Translations under genes and position numbers: made by a program
The notes under the pieces: generated by a model
The model's database searches: none
Seen by the model: only the letters and a program-made list of their open reading frames with translations
What the model was told of the DNA's origin: nothing
Part shown: piece by piece, positions 7,554 to 9,016 of the stretch
Numbering within the stretch: the stretch's first letter is position 1
Layout of the letters: each line of letters begins with the position of its first letter
Origin: an uncultured Paraglaciecola sp.
GTDB lineage: Bacteria > Pseudomonadota > Gammaproteobacteria > Enterobacterales > Alteromonadaceae
Assembly (NCBI GenBank): GCA_905479025.1
Contig: CAJQKX010000835.1
Location: forward strand, 1-9,016
Reading direction: 5' to 3'
Length of the DNA: 9,016 nt

Positions 7554-7912
7554 AGTATGCCTTTATTCGCGAGCAACGCCTCAATCATTCACTGAATATA
7601 TTGTGCTCAATGCTTGGTGTGTCGACAAGCGGCTACTATGACTGGCTGGGTAAACCGGCGAGTAAAACGACTAAAGATAATAGTCGTCTTGTGACAAAAA
7701 TCCGTTGTTTCCACAAGGCAAGCGATTCTATTTATGGCTCCCCACGCATTCACCAAGATTTGATAGTCGATGGCGAAAGTATTAGCCGCCAACGCGTGGC
7801 AAGGCTGATGAGAATGAACGGTATTCAATCCAAAGTGGCTAAGAAATTTGTCATCACCACAAACTCTAAGAATACATTATCACCAGAGCCGGACCTCTTG
7901 AAGCGCTGCTTT
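7550..7912 (+). pseudogene. IS3-family transposase OrfB, N-terminal fragment
   Basis: This frame lies -1 relative to orfA, as in IS3 elements, and overlaps its end at GTGA (7550-7553). About 120 residues remain of the usual 270-300. They cover the HTH_21 region, with GVSTSGYYDWL, then YGSPRIHQDL and SRQRVARLMRMNGI, and stop near SPEPDLLKR, where the family continues into the rve (DDE) catalytic domain. None of the catalytic acidic residues is present. The frame runs on to 7957, but those last residues are translated from the opposite strand of the RAYT remnant and are not transposase. Confidence 0.85.
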
Positions 7913-7918
7913 AGAAAA

Positions 7919-8264
7919 ACTGGAGTCAGGTCTTGTATTTTGCAACAAGGCGACTAATTTAGAATGTTGTAAGCCAAAATGCTCACCGATTTGTTTTTTG
8001 CGAATAACCACCAGAGCGCTGGGCATTAAACTAGCGCATCCTCTGATTAAGTTTGGCATCCGGTGTCTCAACTAAAAGGTGGTAATGGTTATTCATTAAA
8101 CAATATCCGTGAACAACCCACTGATAGCGCTCACATACATCAGCTAAAATCTGCAGAAACAACTCAAAATGATCATCTTGAAGATAGATTAAGTTCCTGC
8201 CATCCCCCCTTGAAGTAATATGGTAAAGCGCACCGGCAGACTCTAATCGTAATGGCCGACCCAT
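7919..8264 (-). pseudogene. REP-associated tyrosine transposase (RAYT, Y1_Tnp), internally deleted
   Basis: The 77 N-terminal residues read as a RAYT: MGRPLRLESAGALYHITSRG at the start, then HGYCLMNNHYHLLVETP with the metal-binding HUH motif at H60-Y61-H62. The frame stops at TAG 8031-8033 right after LNQRMR, before the catalytic tyrosine helix. Downstream, in another frame (about 8030-7919), KKQIGEHFGLQHSKLVALLQ resembles the C-terminal helix-turn-helix of the same family. A central deletion of roughly 100 or more codons with loss of frame therefore explains the remains. A good ribosome-binding site (GGGAG, 6 nt upstream) still precedes the ATG. RAYTs are single-copy domesticated relatives of IS200/IS605 transposases that process REP palindromes. 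Without the tyrosine this copy should be inactive. Confidence 0.8.
7928..7944 (-). repeat. RAYT-flanking inverted motif, left copy
   Basis: On the minus strand this reads TGCAAAATACAAGACCT and continues into GACTCCAG. It matches the copy at 8323-8339 in opposite orientation at 16 of 17 positions. It overlaps the last codons of the RAYT remnant (LQNTRPD). I recall similar TGCAAGACCTGACCCC-type sequences near RAYT genes in gammaproteobacteria. Confidence 0.6.
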
Positions 8265-8295
8265 GTATTCTCCCGTCTATACTAGATATGAATAA

Positions 8296-8598
8296 AATAA
8301 CCATACTTTAAAAAGTCAGACATGCAAAATTCAAGACCTAGCTAGGCATACGTGGTTATCAAGTAGCCAAACAGGATTAAATACCAAGAACACACGTAAA
8401 CTTTTTTATTCCAGGGAAGCCTTAGTTGAAACTCAGTGGTACGTGACTAAAAATAATAAACTTTCCCCAATTAAGATTCACCATATTTTATATGGGAAAC
8501 ATTTTTCTGATGGCCTGGATACTGAAAATTTGTTGCCTCACAGGTTAAAAAACAGAGTAACATTCCGTGAAGGGAGTCGTGATTATTCTATCTGCTAA
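8296..8598 (+). pseudogene. Unrecognised open-frame remnant without a start codon
   Basis: The frame is open for 100 codons and ends at TAA 8596-8598, with no ATG and no credible alternative start in its first part. The C-terminal 60 or so residues look protein-like: RKLFYSREALVETQWYVTKN, then LSPIKIHHILYGKHFSDGL and RVTFREGSRDYSIC at the end. I do not recognise the family. The first 15 codons cross the RAYT-flanking motif at 8323-8339, so the 5' part was probably replaced by the RAYT insertion and this is the 3' end of a disrupted gene. It is on the strand opposite to the polysaccharide genes, which argues for a separate, transferred origin. Confidence 0.4.
8323..8339 (+). repeat. RAYT-flanking inverted motif, right copy
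   Basis: TGCAAAATTCAAGACCT lies about 60 nt upstream of the RAYT start codon and is the inverted partner of the copy at 7928-7944, with one mismatch. The pair brackets the RAYT remnant and may mark the ends of the original RAYT/REP unit. Confidence 0.6.
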
Positions 8599-8630
8599 AT
8601 AACATGAAACCGATTAATCAATAAAATAGG

Positions 8631-8646
8631 TGCTCGGTTCCGAGCA
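8631..8646 (-). terminator. Possible weak terminator hairpin downstream of fcl
   Basis: The palindrome TGCTCGGTTCCGAGCA can form a tight hairpin about 70 nt after the natural fcl stop. On the minus strand it is followed by CCTATTTTATT, which is only moderately T-rich. It could end the upstream transcript or be an unrelated repeat. Confidence 0.25.
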
Positions 8647-8716
8647 GCACATGCAAACGTGCCTGTGGCAGAAAAAAGTATGCAGTATCTTTGAGCTACA
8701 CAGGGACTAAAACTGA

Positions 8717-9016
8717 CTAACGTCTAAAGTTATCCTGATTCGCTAAAAACCAATCGTAAGCGTTTTTTAGTCAGCTGTGTAAATCGTAACTATACTGCCA
8801 ACCTAACGCATGTAATCTTGAAACATCCATTAGCTTTCTTGGTGAACCATCAGGTTTACTGAGATCCCAAACTATATTTCCGTTAAAACCACTTACTGCT
8901 GCGACCGTTTCGACAAGCTCTTTAATTGTGCAATCGACACCAGTACCCACATTAATATGGCTTAACATTGGCTCAGTATTTTCATCATAAACTGACTTAT
9001 CCAGTTCCATTACATG
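8717..9016 (-). pseudogene. fcl: GDP-L-fucose synthase C-terminus, partial, with in-frame TGA
   Basis: The frame enters from the right edge as [20 protein letters not shown] and continues with [16 protein letters not shown] and [20 protein letters not shown], closely resembling the C-terminal substrate-binding region of Fcl/WcaG. That enzyme is an NADPH-dependent epimerase/reductase that turns GDP-4-keto-6-deoxymannose into GDP-L-fucose in the cytoplasm. A TGA at 8771-8773 stops the frame after YDLHS. The same frame then continues with LKNAYDWFLANQDNFRR and a TAG at 8717-8719, matching the natural C-terminus of the family. The stop replaces a position that is usually Gly (GGA to TGA is one change). 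Losing the last 18 residues removes a C-terminal helix and may or may not abolish activity. The upstream part, including the active site, is outside the window. Confidence 0.88.

Larger units (their letters stand above)
7181..7912 (+). mobile_element. IS3-family insertion sequence, 3'-truncated and inactive
   Basis: The element contains the left part of an IS3-family insertion sequence: a likely left end beginning TGAACCTGCTACATTTTGTA at 7181, a leader with AGGAG 8 nt before the orfA ATG, orfA, an A7 slippery tract at 7514-7520, and the first third of orfB. The TGAACC end and the OrfA type suggest the IS51-like group, though the group call is tentative. The second half, including the DDE catalytic core and the right inverted repeat, is missing; sequence changes to RAYT/REP-type DNA at about 7905-7915. 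No target-site duplication can be identified because the right end is gone. OrfA also carries a nonsense codon, so the copy cannot move on its own. Confidence 0.85.

Noticed and set aside
7913..7957. Tail of the IS3 OrfB frame as a novel C-terminus
   Set aside because: These residues are translated antisense to the RAYT remnant and REP-type motif after the truncation point, so they are a junction artefact.
7880..8071. Independent 63-codon minus-strand gene
   Set aside because: Only its middle part is meaningful, as a RAYT C-terminal remnant. Its start region is out-of-frame RAYT sequence and its end is antisense to IS3 orfB.
8031..8264. Functional small HUH protein
   Set aside because: It keeps the HUH motif but stops before the catalytic tyrosine, and its C-terminal part persists out of frame, so it is a broken RAYT.
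8771..8773. TGA in fcl read as selenocysteine
   Set aside because: The family has Gly at this position, a non-catalytic C-terminal site, and no selenoprotein is known for this enzyme. A nonsense change or an error is simpler.

Overview
The window is part of a surface-polysaccharide (O-antigen or capsule, Wzx/Wzy-type) biosynthesis locus from an AT-rich gammaproteobacterium. A marine Alteromonadales-type genome (Shewanella, Alteromonas or Pseudoalteromonas relatives) fits best. This is inferred from the Fcl C-terminus, the style of the Wzz chain-length regulator, the IS3 element and the REP-associated transposase. No rRNA, tRNA or housekeeping marker is present to fix the genus. All polysaccharide genes lie on the minus strand, so they read from right to left.

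Region by region, in transcription order: (1) 9016-8717 is the C-terminal end of fcl (GDP-L-fucose synthase), entering from the right edge and carrying an in-frame TGA 17 codons before its natural stop. (2) 8716-6848 is about 1.9 kb without an intact gene. It holds an unrecognised open-frame remnant (8296-8598, plus strand), an internally deleted REP-associated tyrosine transposase (RAYT) between inverted 17-nt motifs, a truncated IS3-family element (7181-~7912), a short tandem repeat, a GC-rich inverted repeat and a likely promoter. (3) 6809-1 is a compact operon: wzx flippase, a nitroreductase-family gene broken by a frameshift, a polysaccharide pyruvyl transferase (WcaK family), a wzz-type chain-length regulator, a GT4 glycosyltransferase, and a wzy-like polymerase that runs off the left edge. 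Gaps inside the operon are 13, 3, 43 and 17 nt, and the last pair overlaps by 11 nt.

Together the genes suggest the following pathway. GDP-fucose is made upstream. The GT4 enzyme adds a sugar to the lipid-linked repeat unit, and the WcaK-family protein probably adds a pyruvate ketal. Wzx flips the unit across the inner membrane, Wzy polymerises it and Wzz sets chain length. The role of the nitroreductase-like protein is unknown. Its place directly before the pyruvyl transferase, with a 3-nt gap, and its roughly 180-residue N-terminal extension are the least explained biology here.

The locus shows decay or reshuffling: a nonsense codon in fcl, a frameshift in the nitroreductase, a nonsense codon in the IS3 orfA, and nested transposon debris exactly between the nucleotide-sugar gene and the flippase. 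Either the cluster is degenerating or recombining, or some disruptions are base-calling errors; the sequence alone cannot decide. I found no CRISPR array, RNA gene, riboswitch or clearly new defence or mobile system.
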